A stretch of DNA of 64,000 nt from Flavitalea sp966112615 (lineage in GTDB: Bacteria > Bacteroidota > Bacteroidia > Chitinophagales > Chitinophagaceae). Location: positions 434,001-498,000 of the forward strand of contig CBHWDO010000002.1 of NCBI GenBank assembly GCA_966112615.1, in the 5' to 3' direction. Within the stretch, counting starts at the first letter, position 1, and the number at the start of each line of letters is the position of its first letter. The position numbers and the translations under genes were made by a program. The notes under the pieces are model-generated. The model was given only the letters and a program-made list of their open reading frames with translations. It searched no databases and was not told where the DNA came from. Shown piece by piece: positions 53,682-62,972 of the stretch.

Positions 53682-54662
53682 ATGAGTTTGACAAAGCCAT
53701 TGAAGATCTTTACCTGGCATATTCACGGAAGCTATCTTTTTTATCTTACCCAAACTCCCTGCCTGTTCTATCTTCCGGTGAAGGACAACGGTGATCATGG
53801 TTATGGAGGAAGAACATCAAATTATCCCTGGGGTGATAACGTGATCGAAGTACCTGTTGAAAGAATTCATGAACAAGAATTTGATTGTATCCTTTTTCAA
53901 TCCAAAAAGAATTATCTCGAGGATCAATATGAAATATTTAGTGAAGCCCAGCTTGCTTTACCTAAGATCTATCTCGAACACGATCCTCCGAGAGAAGTTC
54001 CAACAGACACAAAACATGTTGTTGATGATCCATCCATTCTGATTGTGCATGTTACCCATTTCAACAAATTGATGTGGGACAATAATCGTACGCCAGCCAC
54101 TGTGGTTGAACATGGTGTGATAGTGGATGAATCTGTTCAATATACCGGTGATTATGCAAAAGGTTTGGTTGTGATTAATGAAATCCAGAAAAGAGGACGA
54201 AGACTTGGCTATGATATTTTTGAAGAAGTAAGAAAGAAAATTCCACTGGATATTATTGGAATGAGTTCATTGGATATTGGTGGGCTGGGTGAGATCAACA
54301 ACCGTGAGCTGGCTGCATTCAGCGCCAAATACCGGTTCTTCTTTAATCCGATACGCTATACCAGTTTAGGACTTTCTGTTCTTGAAGCGATGATGACCGG
54401 AATTCCAATCATAGGACTTGCCACCACTGAAATGGTAGTCACTATTGAAAATGAAAGATCAGGTTATCTGCATACTGATATAGATAAAGTGGTAGAGAAG
54501 ATGCAGTTGCTTTTGGATAATCCTGAGCTGGCTAAACAATGGGGACAAGGCGCGAAGGATACTGCCATGAAGAGATTTAATATAGAGAGGTTTAAGGGGG
54601 ATTGGGCGGCAGTGTTTGAAGGGGAAGTGAAGAAGTGGAGACATGAAGACATGAAGACATGA
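53682..54662 (+). CDS. Glycosyltransferase, GT4-like (GT-B fold)
   Basis: A 326-residue enzyme. The C-terminal donor domain carries FNPIRYTSLGLSVLEAMMTG followed by IPIIGL, the E-x7-E type motif of GT4 enzymes; the N-terminal domain starts KIFTWHIHGSYLFYL. Acceptor and sugar are unknown. ATG 53682 is chosen because upstream codons overlap the divergent gene. The last eight residues (WRHEDMKT) and the stop come from a tandem 8-bp repeat, so the natural C-terminus has been replaced or extended. It is the first gene of a glycan-type cassette. Confidence 0.82.
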   Translation: MSLTKPLKIFTWHIHGSYLFYLTQTPCLFYLPVKDNGDHGYGGRTSNYPWGDNVIEVPVERIHEQEFDCILFQSKKNYLEDQYEIFSEAQLALPKIYLEHDPPREVPTDTKHVVDDPSILIVHVTHFNKLMWDNNRTPATVVEHGVIVDESVQYTGDYAKGLVVINEIQKRGRRLGYDIFEEVRKKIPLDIIGMSSLDIGGLGEINNRELAAFSAKYRFFFNPIRYTSLGLSVLEAMMTGIPIIGLATTEMVVTIENERSGYLHTDIDKVVEKMQLLLDNPELAKQWGQGAKDTAMKRFNIERFKGDWAAVFEGEVKKWRHEDMKT

Positions 54663-54684
54663 AGACATGAAGACGTGGAGACGT
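54637..54684. repeat. Six tandem 8-bp units, consensus GAAGACAT
   Basis: GGAGACAT, three GAAGACAT, GAAGACGT, GGAGACGT. The stop codon of the glycosyltransferase (54660-54662) lies inside it. The unit resembles the GGAAGACAT variant of the satellite after ftsZ. Confidence 0.9.
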
Positions 54685-54688
54685 GAGC

Positions 54689-54740
54689 GGGCAGAACCAT
54701 GCGAAGCGTAGGGGCTGAACGCCGGGTGTAACCCTTTCCG
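54689..54740. repeat. Half copy of the dispersed hairpin element
   Basis: GGGCAGAACCATGCGAAGCG continues with TAGGGGCTGAACGCCGGGTG, matching the left half of the 27.5-kb element over ~46 bases with a few changes. The complementary right arms are missing. Short CCGATTA units follow. Confidence 0.65.
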
Positions 54741-54792
54741 ATTACCGATTACCGATTTTCATTTACCAATTATCGATTTCAAAAAAATAAAC

Positions 54793-55500
54793 ATGAACAA
54801 ACTGACCAACAAAGTGATCGTTGTTACCGGCGGAGGACAAGGCCTCGGCGCATCGATCTGTCATGCATTAGCAGAAGATGGTGCAACAGTTATTCCTGTA
54901 GATCTTAAACAGGAAAACCTGGATGCAATGTCTTCGAAACTTGGTGTGAAAGGCTACCTTATGAATGTTGCTGATGGCAATGATGTAGAAAAAGTGATCA
55001 GCCAGATCATCAGTGATCATGGTAAAATTGATGTAGTGATCAACAACGCTGGTATAGATTTTACACTTTCTGTTGAAGAGATCTCCCACGATCAGTTTGA
55101 AAAAGTAGTCGACGTAAACCTTTTGGGACCTTTCTATGTTTCAAAAGCTGTATACGGTCATATGAAGCAGAATGGTAAAGGACATATTGTTAACATAGCA
55201 TCTACTGCTGCAAAGCGCGCATGGCCCAATGCATCTGCATATCATGCAAGTAAATGGGGACTTCTAGGATTTAGTCATGCTTTGCATAGTGAAGCCCGTA
55301 AAGACAATATAAAAGTCACAGCCGTTGTTGCAGGCGGTATGAAAACTCCATTCATCATTGATCGTTTTCCTGAAGCAGAACCATTCCTGCAGGATCCAAA
55401 GAACGTAGCAGAAACAATCCGCTATGTATTGTATCAACCTGATGAAACCGTGATCCCTGAAGTTATGGTATTACCAATGAAAGAAACATCCTGGCCATAA
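54793..55500 (+). CDS. Short-chain dehydrogenase/reductase
   Basis: A 235-residue classical SDR. Cofactor loop TGGGQGLG at 12-19, NNAG at 84-87, catalytic S137, Y150 and K154 (YHASK). The residues after the second strand (VDLKQ, Asp36-type) suggest NAD(H) preference. Substrate unknown; it is followed after one base by the HAD phosphatase gene and belongs to the same transcript, so a sugar or sugar-phosphate substrate is plausible. Confidence 0.88.
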   Translation: MNKLTNKVIVVTGGGQGLGASICHALAEDGATVIPVDLKQENLDAMSSKLGVKGYLMNVADGNDVEKVISQIISDHGKIDVVINNAGIDFTLSVEEISHDQFEKVVDVNLLGPFYVSKAVYGHMKQNGKGHIVNIASTAAKRAWPNASAYHASKWGLLGFSHALHSEARKDNIKVTAVVAGGMKTPFIIDRFPEAEPFLQDPKNVAETIRYVLYQPDETVIPEVMVLPMKETSWP

Positions 55501-55501
55501 T

Positions 55502-56071
55502 ATGAATACTAACAAAGCAATATTTCTTGATAAGGACGGAACGATCATTAAAGATGTTCCATACAATGTTGATCCGGAACTTATAAAACTAAACGATGGT
55601 GTTGGTGAAACACTCGCAGCACTTAAATCTTCTGGTTATAAGCTGGTGGTGATCTCCAATCAACCCGGCATATCACTGGGACTATTTAATTGCGAAGCAC
55701 TGGAAAAAGTCAGTGCAGGGATCAATAAACTGTTGAAGCCATTCAATGTGGCCATCGACGGATTTTTTTACTGCCCTCATCTTCCTTCGGATTACTGTGA
55801 CTGCCGGAAACCCGCAGCTGCACTGATCTTTAAGGCAGCTAAGGAAATGAAGATAGATCTTTCATCATCCTGGATGGTGGGAGATATTCTGAACGATATG
55901 GAAGCCGGTAAAAGAGCTGGTTGTAAAACTATTTTGCTGGACAACGGAGGTGAAACAGAATGGGTTCTTAATACTTTAAGAACCCCTGATCACCTTATCA
56001 AACAATTTGATGAGATCAACTCAATTGTGTTGTCAAAAAAACAGCACGCGGAACTTCCAGGCGCCATATAA
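55502..56071 (+). CDS. HAD-IIIA phosphatase, GmhB/histidinol-phosphatase-like
   Basis: A 189-residue HAD enzyme. Nucleophile and acid are D10 and D12 in FLDKDGT; the zinc-loop residues C91, H93, C99 and C101 (CPHLPSDYCDCRKP) define the GmhB/HisB-N group; GDILNDMEAGKRAG supplies the Mg-binding Asp. GmhB removes a phosphate from heptose-1,7-bisphosphate; a similar sugar phosphate is likely here. The last 39 bases overlap the convergent GT2 gene. Confidence 0.88.
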   Translation: MNTNKAIFLDKDGTIIKDVPYNVDPELIKLNDGVGETLAALKSSGYKLVVISNQPGISLGLFNCEALEKVSAGINKLLKPFNVAIDGFFYCPHLPSDYCDCRKPAAALIFKAAKEMKIDLSSSWMVGDILNDMEAGKRAGCKTILLDNGGETEWVLNTLRTPDHLIKQFDEINSIVLSKKQHAELPGAI

Positions 56072-57001
56072 TCTCCAGTAAATGCTGGTAAAAGGAATTA
56101 TTAAAGAGGTTAAGACCATTTCAATGACATGATCAGGTTTCTTTGAAGTGGTTCTTAACCTTTTCCATATAAACTTCGCAGTAAACACAAGCCAGGCAAT
56201 TGTTGCCGGCCATATCAACATGGCATTGTCCATGATCATTCCTGCAATCATTACCAGCAGTGAAATACTCATGATATAGTAATCCCAGTTTGGTCCTTTC
56301 TGGATCTTCTTCCTGTATAATCCCGGGTATTTTTTGTACAGTAATGCATTGAACATTGTTTTGCGCTGTTCTTTAATGCTTACTCCCCATTGTGCTTTTC
56401 TTGCAGGATGTAATACCATTGCATCAACCTTATAGATCACCGGTATTTCACATGAGATCAACTTGAATTCTAGATCACTGTCTTCCCTCCATGCCATCGA
56501 AAACCTTTCATCAAACCCACCTGATTTTATCAACGCTCGTTTCGTACAACAACAATTGGCTGTAACAAAATCCGCTGTTTCCAATCCGGCCACATTCATC
56601 TCATAGTCTGTAGGTTCCTTGTCCAGCGGGACTTTCACCTTACCTGTATAAGCGATCAACTCTTCTTCATTATACTGTAAGAGGTAATTTTTCAACCAAT
56701 CTTTATCTGGTATTGTATCATCATCCGTAAAGGCTATGAGCTCCGCACTTGCTTTCTTCCAGCCAAAATTCCTTGCAGCTGCAGGACCTTTTTTCTCCGT
56801 TAATGAATAATAATGAACATTTCTGTTCAGTCTTGTATAAGGATCAACTGCTGCAAGTGTTTCATGATCTCTTCCATCACTCACCACGATGATCTCGTAC
56901 TGCTGCCATGGAATGCTTTGCTTCTGCAATGCTTCCAGGCAACGGTTCAATAACAATGCTCTTTTATATGTTGGAATAACTACTGAAATCTTAATTGACA
57001 T
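56033..57001 (-). CDS. Family 2 glycosyltransferase with C-terminal membrane segments
   Basis: A 322-residue GT-A enzyme. VVIPTYKRALLLNRCLEAL opens the nucleotide-binding fold, AFTDDDTIPDKDWL holds the metal-binding acidic motif, and GGFDERFSMAWREDSDLEF is the acceptor/catalytic region. Two or three hydrophobic stretches near the C-terminus (about 245-290) anchor it to the inner membrane. Its start overlaps the end of the carbamoyltransferase gene by 11 bases, so both are made from one mRNA. Confidence 0.88.
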   Translation of the reverse strand: MSIKISVVIPTYKRALLLNRCLEALQKQSIPWQQYEIIVVSDGRDHETLAAVDPYTRLNRNVHYYSLTEKKGPAAARNFGWKKASAELIAFTDDDTIPDKDWLKNYLLQYNEEELIAYTGKVKVPLDKEPTDYEMNVAGLETADFVTANCCCTKRALIKSGGFDERFSMAWREDSDLEFKLISCEIPVIYKVDAMVLHPARKAQWGVSIKEQRKTMFNALLYKKYPGLYRKKIQKGPNWDYYIMSISLLVMIAGMIMDNAMLIWPATIAWLVFTAKFIWKRLRTTSKKPDHVIEMVLTSLIIPFTSIYWRLYGAWKFRVLFF

Positions 57002-58718
57002 AACTCTTTTCTATTACATAAGATCCAATTACCAATGCATCGAATGGTGATGACCAGAAACATTCCACAGCATCTCTTGGGGTACAAACTATAGGTTTTC
57101 CAAGTGTGTTGAATGAAGTATTCACTAATACCGGCACACCGGTCTTTTCCTTGAATGCTGTTAGTAATTCATGGTATCGCGGATGTTGATCGGCGTTGAC
57201 AGTTTGAATTCTTGCAGTTCCATCTACATGTCGAACTGCAGGTATTTTATCTGCTTTGTCAGGCTGAACATCATACACAAATAACATGAACGGCGAACGT
57301 GATGCATTCGTAAACCATTCACCTGCATCTTCTTCTCGCACTACAGGTGCTACGGGCCTGAAGTCTTCCCTGTCCTTCACTTCATTTAATCTCGATTGCA
57401 TGGATGGATGAATAGGAGATGCGAGGATCGACCTGCTGCCCAATGCTCTGGGACCGAATTCCATTCTTCCCTGGAACCATCCAATGATCTTGTCATTCGC
57501 AAGTATCTCTGCAGTTTCTTCAGCAACATTGTTCAGTTTTCTATAAGGCACTTTTGCCCATTGCAGGAACTTTTCAATTTCATCATCACTGTAATCCGGA
57601 CCCCAGTATGCATGAGGCATCTGGTAATGTTTCTTTCCGGATCTGTCTTCCTGCAAATCAGTCCAGATCGCTGCTCCAAGCGCTGTGCCTGCATCCCCTG
57701 ATGCTGGCTGCACCCATACATTTTTAAATGGGCCTTTATCACGAATGCGTGCATTCAATACGCAATTGAGTGCAACACCTCCTGCAAGGCAAAGATTTTC
57801 AGATTTGGATTCACGGTGCATAAAATTCACCAGTTCCAGCACGGTTTCTTCCATTACCAGTTGCAGTGAATTTGCAATGTTGAAATGATGTTCCGTGAAC
57901 GGATCATTCTTCAACCTTGTTGGACCAAATCGTTCTTCTAATTTTTCATTGGTGATGGTGTACTGCCCATTTGCACCAATGCTGATCATATCCCTGAAAT
58001 TATTGGCAAATACAGGTTTCCCGTAAGATGCCAGCGCCATTACTTTATATTCATCTGAAGAATGTAAAAACCCGAGATAGGATGTTACTCTCTCATATAA
58101 TAATCCCAGCGAATGTGGCATACCGACCTGGCCGATCCTGGTGAGATCCAGGCCTTCACCGATATTATACGTTGTAGTTGAAATTTCTCCACGTCCATCA
58201 ATGGTCATTACTGCTGCATGGTCAAATGGTGAAGGATAATAGGCACTTGCCGCATGGGCGATATGGTGTTCAACAAAATGCCATTTTGCTTTACCCTTGA
58301 TGGCACCTTTAAATCTTTTTTGAAGATGATGGGGATAGCCATCGGCCAGTTGCCTGTGTGCATTGATGATAGATGATAAGAACAACGGGTCCCAGGGCGA
58401 ATTCCACTTGGATGGCTCGCCCTGCATTCCCTGCTCAAGAGGGATTTCGATGGTTGGCTTCCCTTTATGATCACCTAATAAAAGATATGGGTCGAAAGAA
58501 TATGCTACATGGTCAATATCATTAATATGAATTCCTGCAACTTTCAGGCAGTAATCAATGGCATGATAAGGCAATTCATATGTTGAAAATGGAATCGGAC
58601 GTTTCCCATGTTTTATCTGGGTGAAACGTTCTTCCTCTGCTGCTGCCAGCAGTTTTCCATCTTTAATAAGGCATGCTGAAGAGTCGTGAAATACGGCATT
58701 GATTCCTAGTGTATACAT
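56991..58718 (-). CDS. NodU/CmcH-family carbamoyltransferase
   Basis: A 575-residue enzyme that moves a carbamoyl group from carbamoyl phosphate (through carbamoyl-AMP) to a hydroxyl of a sugar or antibiotic. GINAVFHDSSACLI and AAEEERFTQIKHGK open the N-terminal YgjD-like domain with HHIAHAASAYY (metal-binding His pair); LCLAGGVALNCVLN and GPRALGSRSILASP belong to the C-terminal YrdC-like domain. ATG 58718 gives the standard MYTLGIN start. With the GT2 gene it suggests O-carbamoylation of a glycan. Confidence 0.93.
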   Translation of the reverse strand: MYTLGINAVFHDSSACLIKDGKLLAAAEEERFTQIKHGKRPIPFSTYELPYHAIDYCLKVAGIHINDIDHVAYSFDPYLLLGDHKGKPTIEIPLEQGMQGEPSKWNSPWDPLFLSSIINAHRQLADGYPHHLQKRFKGAIKGKAKWHFVEHHIAHAASAYYPSPFDHAAVMTIDGRGEISTTTYNIGEGLDLTRIGQVGMPHSLGLLYERVTSYLGFLHSSDEYKVMALASYGKPVFANNFRDMISIGANGQYTITNEKLEERFGPTRLKNDPFTEHHFNIANSLQLVMEETVLELVNFMHRESKSENLCLAGGVALNCVLNARIRDKGPFKNVWVQPASGDAGTALGAAIWTDLQEDRSGKKHYQMPHAYWGPDYSDDEIEKFLQWAKVPYRKLNNVAEETAEILANDKIIGWFQGRMEFGPRALGSRSILASPIHPSMQSRLNEVKDREDFRPVAPVVREEDAGEWFTNASRSPFMLFVYDVQPDKADKIPAVRHVDGTARIQTVNADQHPRYHELLTAFKEKTGVPVLVNTSFNTLGKPIVCTPRDAVECFWSSPFDALVIGSYVIEKSYVN

Positions 58719-58757
58719 AAGCAAATCATTGCCTGACTGACTTAAAAAATCATTCCA

Positions 58758-59186
58758 TTAAGAACTGCTGTTCGCTTGATTTTCACCAAGTTGTATCAAA
58801 TCTTTGGCTTGCTGTATAACATCCGAATATGAGAGTGGCTTTTTGAAATAATGATCCGCACCATTGTCCTTGCAGAGTTGTTGATATAATGGGGAATCAG
58901 ATGTGCTCCAGACAATTTTTGGGACTGGTCTGAATTTTGGTTCCATACAGATCTTACGTAATACTTCCGCTCCATTGAAATCCGGCATATTAAAATCCAG
59001 TATGATCAGGAATGGAATAGTTCCGTTAGAAAATGTTTGGAGAACCTGTAGCACCTCTTTGCCCGAGAATGCTGTTTTGACTTCAACATCCGGGGCTATC
59101 ATTTGAAAGGCTTCTTTGAGTAAGTCCTGGTCATCTATGTCATCGTCGGCCAGAACGATAACTCTTGGGGTTCTAGGTGCACTCAT
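58758..59186 (-). CDS. Single-domain response regulator (Rcp1-like)
   Basis: A 142-residue receiver without output domain. Acidic pocket ADDDIDDQD (13-21), phospho-acceptor D64 in ILDFNMPDFNG, S94-T95 region WSTSDSP and Lys at 115/116 in YFKKPLS. This layout resembles Rcp1-type partners of PAS or phytochrome kinases. It is divergent from the PAS kinase gene at 59274, the natural partner. A TAnnTTTG box ends seven bases before its ATG. Confidence 0.92.
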   Translation of the reverse strand: MSAPRTPRVIVLADDDIDDQDLLKEAFQMIAPDVEVKTAFSGKEVLQVLQTFSNGTIPFLIILDFNMPDFNGAEVLRKICMEPKFRPVPKIVWSTSDSPLYQQLCKDNGADHYFKKPLSYSDVIQQAKDLIQLGENQANSSS

Positions 59187-59193
59187 GTGGCGA

Positions 59194-59201
59194 CAAAAAT
59201 A
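59194..59201 (-). promoter_or_regulatory. -7 element TATTTTTG before the response-regulator gene
   Basis: An exact TAnnTTTG match, seven bases upstream of the minus-strand ATG at 59186; the -33 region is poor. Confidence 0.45.
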
Positions 59202-59273
59202 ATCTTAATCCGTTATAAATAGAAAATATTAGAAAAAAGCGTACAATTAATATCTTAATGTGTTATTAGTATT

Positions 59274-61157
59274 ATGGATGTTGATCAGTTGAACAGACGC
59301 AGGTTACTTTATTATTATTTTGACCAGATGCCCATTCCTCTTGCAGTGTTCCTGGGTAATGATCACATTTTTGATTATGTAAACCCGGCTCATTGTCAGA
59401 TGCTTGGAAAAAGACCGGAGGAGATCATCGGTCACTCCATGTATGAACTATACAGCCATATTGAGAAACAGGAAGTGCAACGCATTCATGAGTCGGTTCT
59501 GAGAACGGGTAAGCCGGTATCAATCCAGGACTGCCCCATCAGCTTCTTTAGGAATGGAAAACTGCACAACGGGTATTATAATATTATTTTCAGCCAGCTC
59601 ACTGATAATGAAGGTTCCATAAATGCAATCGTTGTTTCGGGCCATGAAGTGACCAGCCATGTCATGAACCGGAAGAAACTGGAAGAAAGTGAACGGAAAT
59701 GGTCTGAACTGGCCAATGCCATGCCCCAGGTAGTATGGATCGCAGAATCAAACGGTGTGGTAACCTATTACAATAACCAGGTGGCCAACCTGGATGGAGT
59801 GACAAGAGATGAAGATGGGAATTATCATTGGGAAGGATTGGTGCATGACGACGATGCCATCAAAACCAGTGAAGCCTGGCAAAATGCTGTCAAAAAAGGG
59901 CATGCCTATGAAATTGAACATAGGATCAAAACTAAAGATGGTCAGTATCGCTGGCATTTAAGCCGTGCATTTCCTCAAAAAAATGAACGCGGTGAAGTCA
60001 TCAAGTGGTTTGGTACAGCAACAGATATCCATCTTCAAAAAACCATCAATGAAAAGATAGAAGAATCCGAAAACAGGTTCAGAACTCTTGCCGAAACACT
60101 TCCGCTGCTGGTATGGATGACAGATCAAAATGGCAAACAGGAATATGTTTCCAAACGATGGGAAGAATACACAGGCATTAGTCCTGTTGTGGAAGCAACC
60201 TGGCTGAACATTCTTCACCCGGAAGATATCCCTGTAATGAATTTAGCATGGGAACATTGTCTTAATACAGGTGAAACATATAAGATCGAAGTGCGGATCA
60301 GGAATGCAAATGGACAGTATCGCTGGCATTATTCGCAGGGTGAACCAATCCGTGATCATGAAGGAAATATTATTAAATGGATCGGTGCATTTTCGGATAT
60401 ACATGACCGTAAGACGATCTCCGACCAGTTAGAATCCCTGGTTTCGCTGCGCACTACAGAACTTCAGCGATCCAATGATGACCTTCAGCAGTTTGCCCAT
60501 GTAGCTTCTCATGATCTGAAAGAACCCGTTAGAAAGATCAAAACTTTTGGTAACCGTTTGATGTATGAATTTGGCGAAGAACTTCCTGCAAGAGCAAAAA
60601 GCTATATTGAAAAAATGGAAGCTTCCGCAGACAGGATCTTTAAAATGATCGAAGGGATACTTCAGTATTCAACGATTGAAATGGATGAAGACTTTAATGG
60701 AAAGATAGATCTCAATAAAATTATCAGCGATATCAGCGAGGATCTTGAACTGGTAATCATGGATAAAGGAGCTAAGATCAATTATGACAATCTTCCTTCA
60801 CTTAAAGGCTCAGCTACACTGATCCACCAGTTATTTTATAACCTGATCTATAATGCCCTGAAATTTGCAAAGCGTGATGTACAGCCGGTTGTAACGATCA
60901 GATCGAGCCGTTGGGAAAATAATTCCTGCCTGATTACAGTTGCTGATAACGGGATCGGTTTTGAACAACAGCATGCGGAAAAGATCTTCAAAACTTTTAC
61001 AAGGCTTAACAACCGCGACAGGTATGAAGGAACAGGACTTGGGCTTTCTCTATGTAAAAAAATAGTGGAAAGACATGGCGGTATAATTTACGCTTCCGGT
61101 AAAGAAAACGAGGGCGCTGTTTTTACTATGTTCCTTACTCAATGGAAAGCTCTATAG
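59274..61157 (+). CDS. Multi-PAS soluble histidine kinase
   Basis: A 627-residue cytosolic kinase with three PAS domains: about 10-125, 130-255 (VVWIAESNGVVTYYNNQVA) and 260-390 (LVWMTDQNGKQEYVSKRW). The last two carry PAC motifs ending YRWHLSRAFP and YRWHYSQGEP. HisKA has H413 in VASHDLKEPVRK; the ATPase domain has VADNGIGFEQQ and GTGLGLSLCKK. The signal is unknown. Two response-regulator genes flank it, one divergent and one convergent. Confidence 0.92.
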   Translation: MDVDQLNRRRLLYYYFDQMPIPLAVFLGNDHIFDYVNPAHCQMLGKRPEEIIGHSMYELYSHIEKQEVQRIHESVLRTGKPVSIQDCPISFFRNGKLHNGYYNIIFSQLTDNEGSINAIVVSGHEVTSHVMNRKKLEESERKWSELANAMPQVVWIAESNGVVTYYNNQVANLDGVTRDEDGNYHWEGLVHDDDAIKTSEAWQNAVKKGHAYEIEHRIKTKDGQYRWHLSRAFPQKNERGEVIKWFGTATDIHLQKTINEKIEESENRFRTLAETLPLLVWMTDQNGKQEYVSKRWEEYTGISPVVEATWLNILHPEDIPVMNLAWEHCLNTGETYKIEVRIRNANGQYRWHYSQGEPIRDHEGNIIKWIGAFSDIHDRKTISDQLESLVSLRTTELQRSNDDLQQFAHVASHDLKEPVRKIKTFGNRLMYEFGEELPARAKSYIEKMEASADRIFKMIEGILQYSTIEMDEDFNGKIDLNKIISDISEDLELVIMDKGAKINYDNLPSLKGSATLIHQLFYNLIYNALKFAKRDVQPVVTIRSSRWENNSCLITVADNGIGFEQQHAEKIFKTFTRLNNRDRYEGTGLGLSLCKKIVERHGGIIYASGKENEGAVFTMFLTQWKAL

Positions 61158-61511
61158 TTTCAATAATGTTTTGATTGTTTTAACCAGTTCTTCCGAAGCA
61201 CTGTCCTTTGTAATGAAAGCCTGTGCGCCTATTGACTGGGCAAAATTGGCAAAAGTGCTTTCAGTATGCATGCTGAGAACGATTATGGGAACCATACTGA
61301 ATTTACGGATCTCTTGGATTGCCTGGAGGCCATTCAGCTCAGGCATACTAAGGTCGGTAACAATGATATCATAGGTTTCCAGCTGAACCTTCTCTACAAG
61401 CTTCTTTCCATCCTCAACCTGGTCAATTGTTGCATCAGGGAATCCATCCTGTAGAATCCTGAAGATTCCCCTTCGAACCATGTAGTGATCGTCTGCGATA
61501 ATTATTTTCAT
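61152..61511 (-). CDS. Single-domain response regulator (NarL-type receiver)
   Basis: A 119-residue receiver: D7-D8 in IIADDHYMVRRG, phospho-acceptor D53 in VTDLSMPELNG, S80 and K102 (ITKDSASEEL). Its sequence is that of NarL/LuxR-type receivers, but the protein stops after the receiver with no helix-turn-helix. Its last six bases overlap the convergent kinase gene. It either competes with the other regulator for the kinase or acts by protein contact. Confidence 0.9.
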   Translation of the reverse strand: MKIIIADDHYMVRRGIFRILQDGFPDATIDQVEDGKKLVEKVQLETYDIIVTDLSMPELNGLQAIQEIRKFSMVPIIVLSMHTESTFANFAQSIGAQAFITKDSASEELVKTIKTLLKL

Positions 61512-61615
61512 TCCAGATATTGTATTTCCTCTAAATAAAAGTATAAAATTTTTAAGTAGGTTGTGACACCTATTTCATCAGGTCAAATTTTTTTAATCGG
61601 AATTAAACTAACTCT

Positions 61616-62971
61616 ATGCACCGTAAAGATTTTCTCCGGAATGCTGGTGTGCTTGCAACAGCATCTATCCTGCCTGTTTCTTCCCTTTTTGCTGCTGAAA
61701 AATTTGCCAACCTTAAAGTGGGAATTATTGGAGTTGGTATGCGTGGACAAAGTCACCTGGACCTTTTGCTAAGAAGAAATGATGTTGACCTGGTGGCGAT
61801 CTGCGACGTCGATAGCCGTATGCTGAATGATTCAAAGTCGATGATCAGCAAGGCTGGTAAAAAAATGCCTGAAGTCTTTACTGGCGATAGTTACGCATGG
61901 AAAAGAATGATTGAAAAAAAAGGACTGCTCGATTCAGTGATCATTGCCACTCCCTGGGAATGGCATAAAGAAATGATCATCTCTTCCGTTGATGCAGGAA
62001 TTAAATATGTAGGGTCAGAAGTGATCCTCGGAATTTCGCTAGAAGATCACTGGGATGTTGTGAAAGCGGCTGAAAGAAACCAGGCACATGTAATGATGCT
62101 TGAAAATGTTTGCTATAGAAGAGATGTAATGGCGGTGCTAAATATGGTGCGACAGGGATTGTTTGGAGAACTGGTTCACCTGCAGGGTGGTTACCAGCAC
62201 GATCTTCGCGAAGTAAAATTCAATGATGGGGTAAACCCTTATGGCGGGGGAGTTGAATTTGGTGAAAAAGGATTCTCTGAAGCAAAATGGAGAACCAATC
62301 ACTCCGTGTATCGCAATGGTGACCTTTATCCAACTCATGGAATAGGTCCCATTTCACATTATATCAATATCAACAGGGGAAACAGGTTTATTAACCTCTG
62401 CAGTTTCTCTTCAAAAGGAAGAGGGCTTCATGATTATATTGTCAAAAAGGGAGGAGCAGATCATCCAAATGCTAAAGTGAATTTTAAGCTCGGTGATGTT
62501 GTGACAACTTCACTTAGTTGTGCCAACGGAGAAACTATTTTACTCCAGCACGATACCAATCTTCCCAGGCCTTATTCATTAGGTTTCCGTGTACAGGGAA
62601 CCGAAGGATTGTGGATGGATCTCAATCAAAGTATTTATATCGAAGGAAAATCTTCCAAGGCACACCAGTGGGAAAATCAAAAAGTATGGCTTGATAAATA
62701 CGATCACCCCTTATGGAAAAAATATGGCAATGATGCACAGGGCGCAGGCCATGGCGGTATGGACTTCTTTGTGATCCATGCTTTTGTTGAAGCAGCTAAA
62801 AGAAAAGTTGCCACACCAATGGATGTTTATGATGCTGCTGCATGGAGTGCTATTACACCTTTAAGTGAAAAGTCAATTGAACTGGGAAATGAAACGGTGG
62901 AGTTTCCTGATTTCACTAGCGGACAATGGATGTACCGTAAGCCTGTATTTGCATTAAATGATGATTATTAA
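61616..62971 (+). CDS. GH109-like Gfo/Idh/MocA protein
   Basis: A 451-residue exported NAD-dependent protein. A Tat-like start (HRKDFLRNAGVLATASIL) is followed by a Rossmann fold (VGIIGVGMRGQSHL, about 36-49) and the catalytic region. MMLENVCYRRDVMAVLNMV, GGYQHDLREVKF and the later YPTHGIGPISHYININRG are close to GH109 enzymes, which split alpha-N-acetylgalactosaminides by an NAD-linked oxidation/elimination mechanism. A different alpha-glycoside is possible. It is one base upstream of the sugar-kinase gene, so they share a transcript. Confidence 0.82.
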   Translation: MHRKDFLRNAGVLATASILPVSSLFAAEKFANLKVGIIGVGMRGQSHLDLLLRRNDVDLVAICDVDSRMLNDSKSMISKAGKKMPEVFTGDSYAWKRMIEKKGLLDSVIIATPWEWHKEMIISSVDAGIKYVGSEVILGISLEDHWDVVKAAERNQAHVMMLENVCYRRDVMAVLNMVRQGLFGELVHLQGGYQHDLREVKFNDGVNPYGGGVEFGEKGFSEAKWRTNHSVYRNGDLYPTHGIGPISHYININRGNRFINLCSFSSKGRGLHDYIVKKGGADHPNAKVNFKLGDVVTTSLSCANGETILLQHDTNLPRPYSLGFRVQGTEGLWMDLNQSIYIEGKSSKAHQWENQKVWLDKYDHPLWKKYGNDAQGAGHGGMDFFVIHAFVEAAKRKVATPMDVYDAAAWSAITPLSEKSIELGNETVEFPDFTSGQWMYRKPVFALNDDY

Positions 62972-62972
62972 G

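Noticed and set aside
54464..54700. Minus-strand open frame of 78 codons with CLHVFMSS repeats
   Set aside because: Antisense of the GAAGACAT satellite and the glycosyltransferase 3' end.
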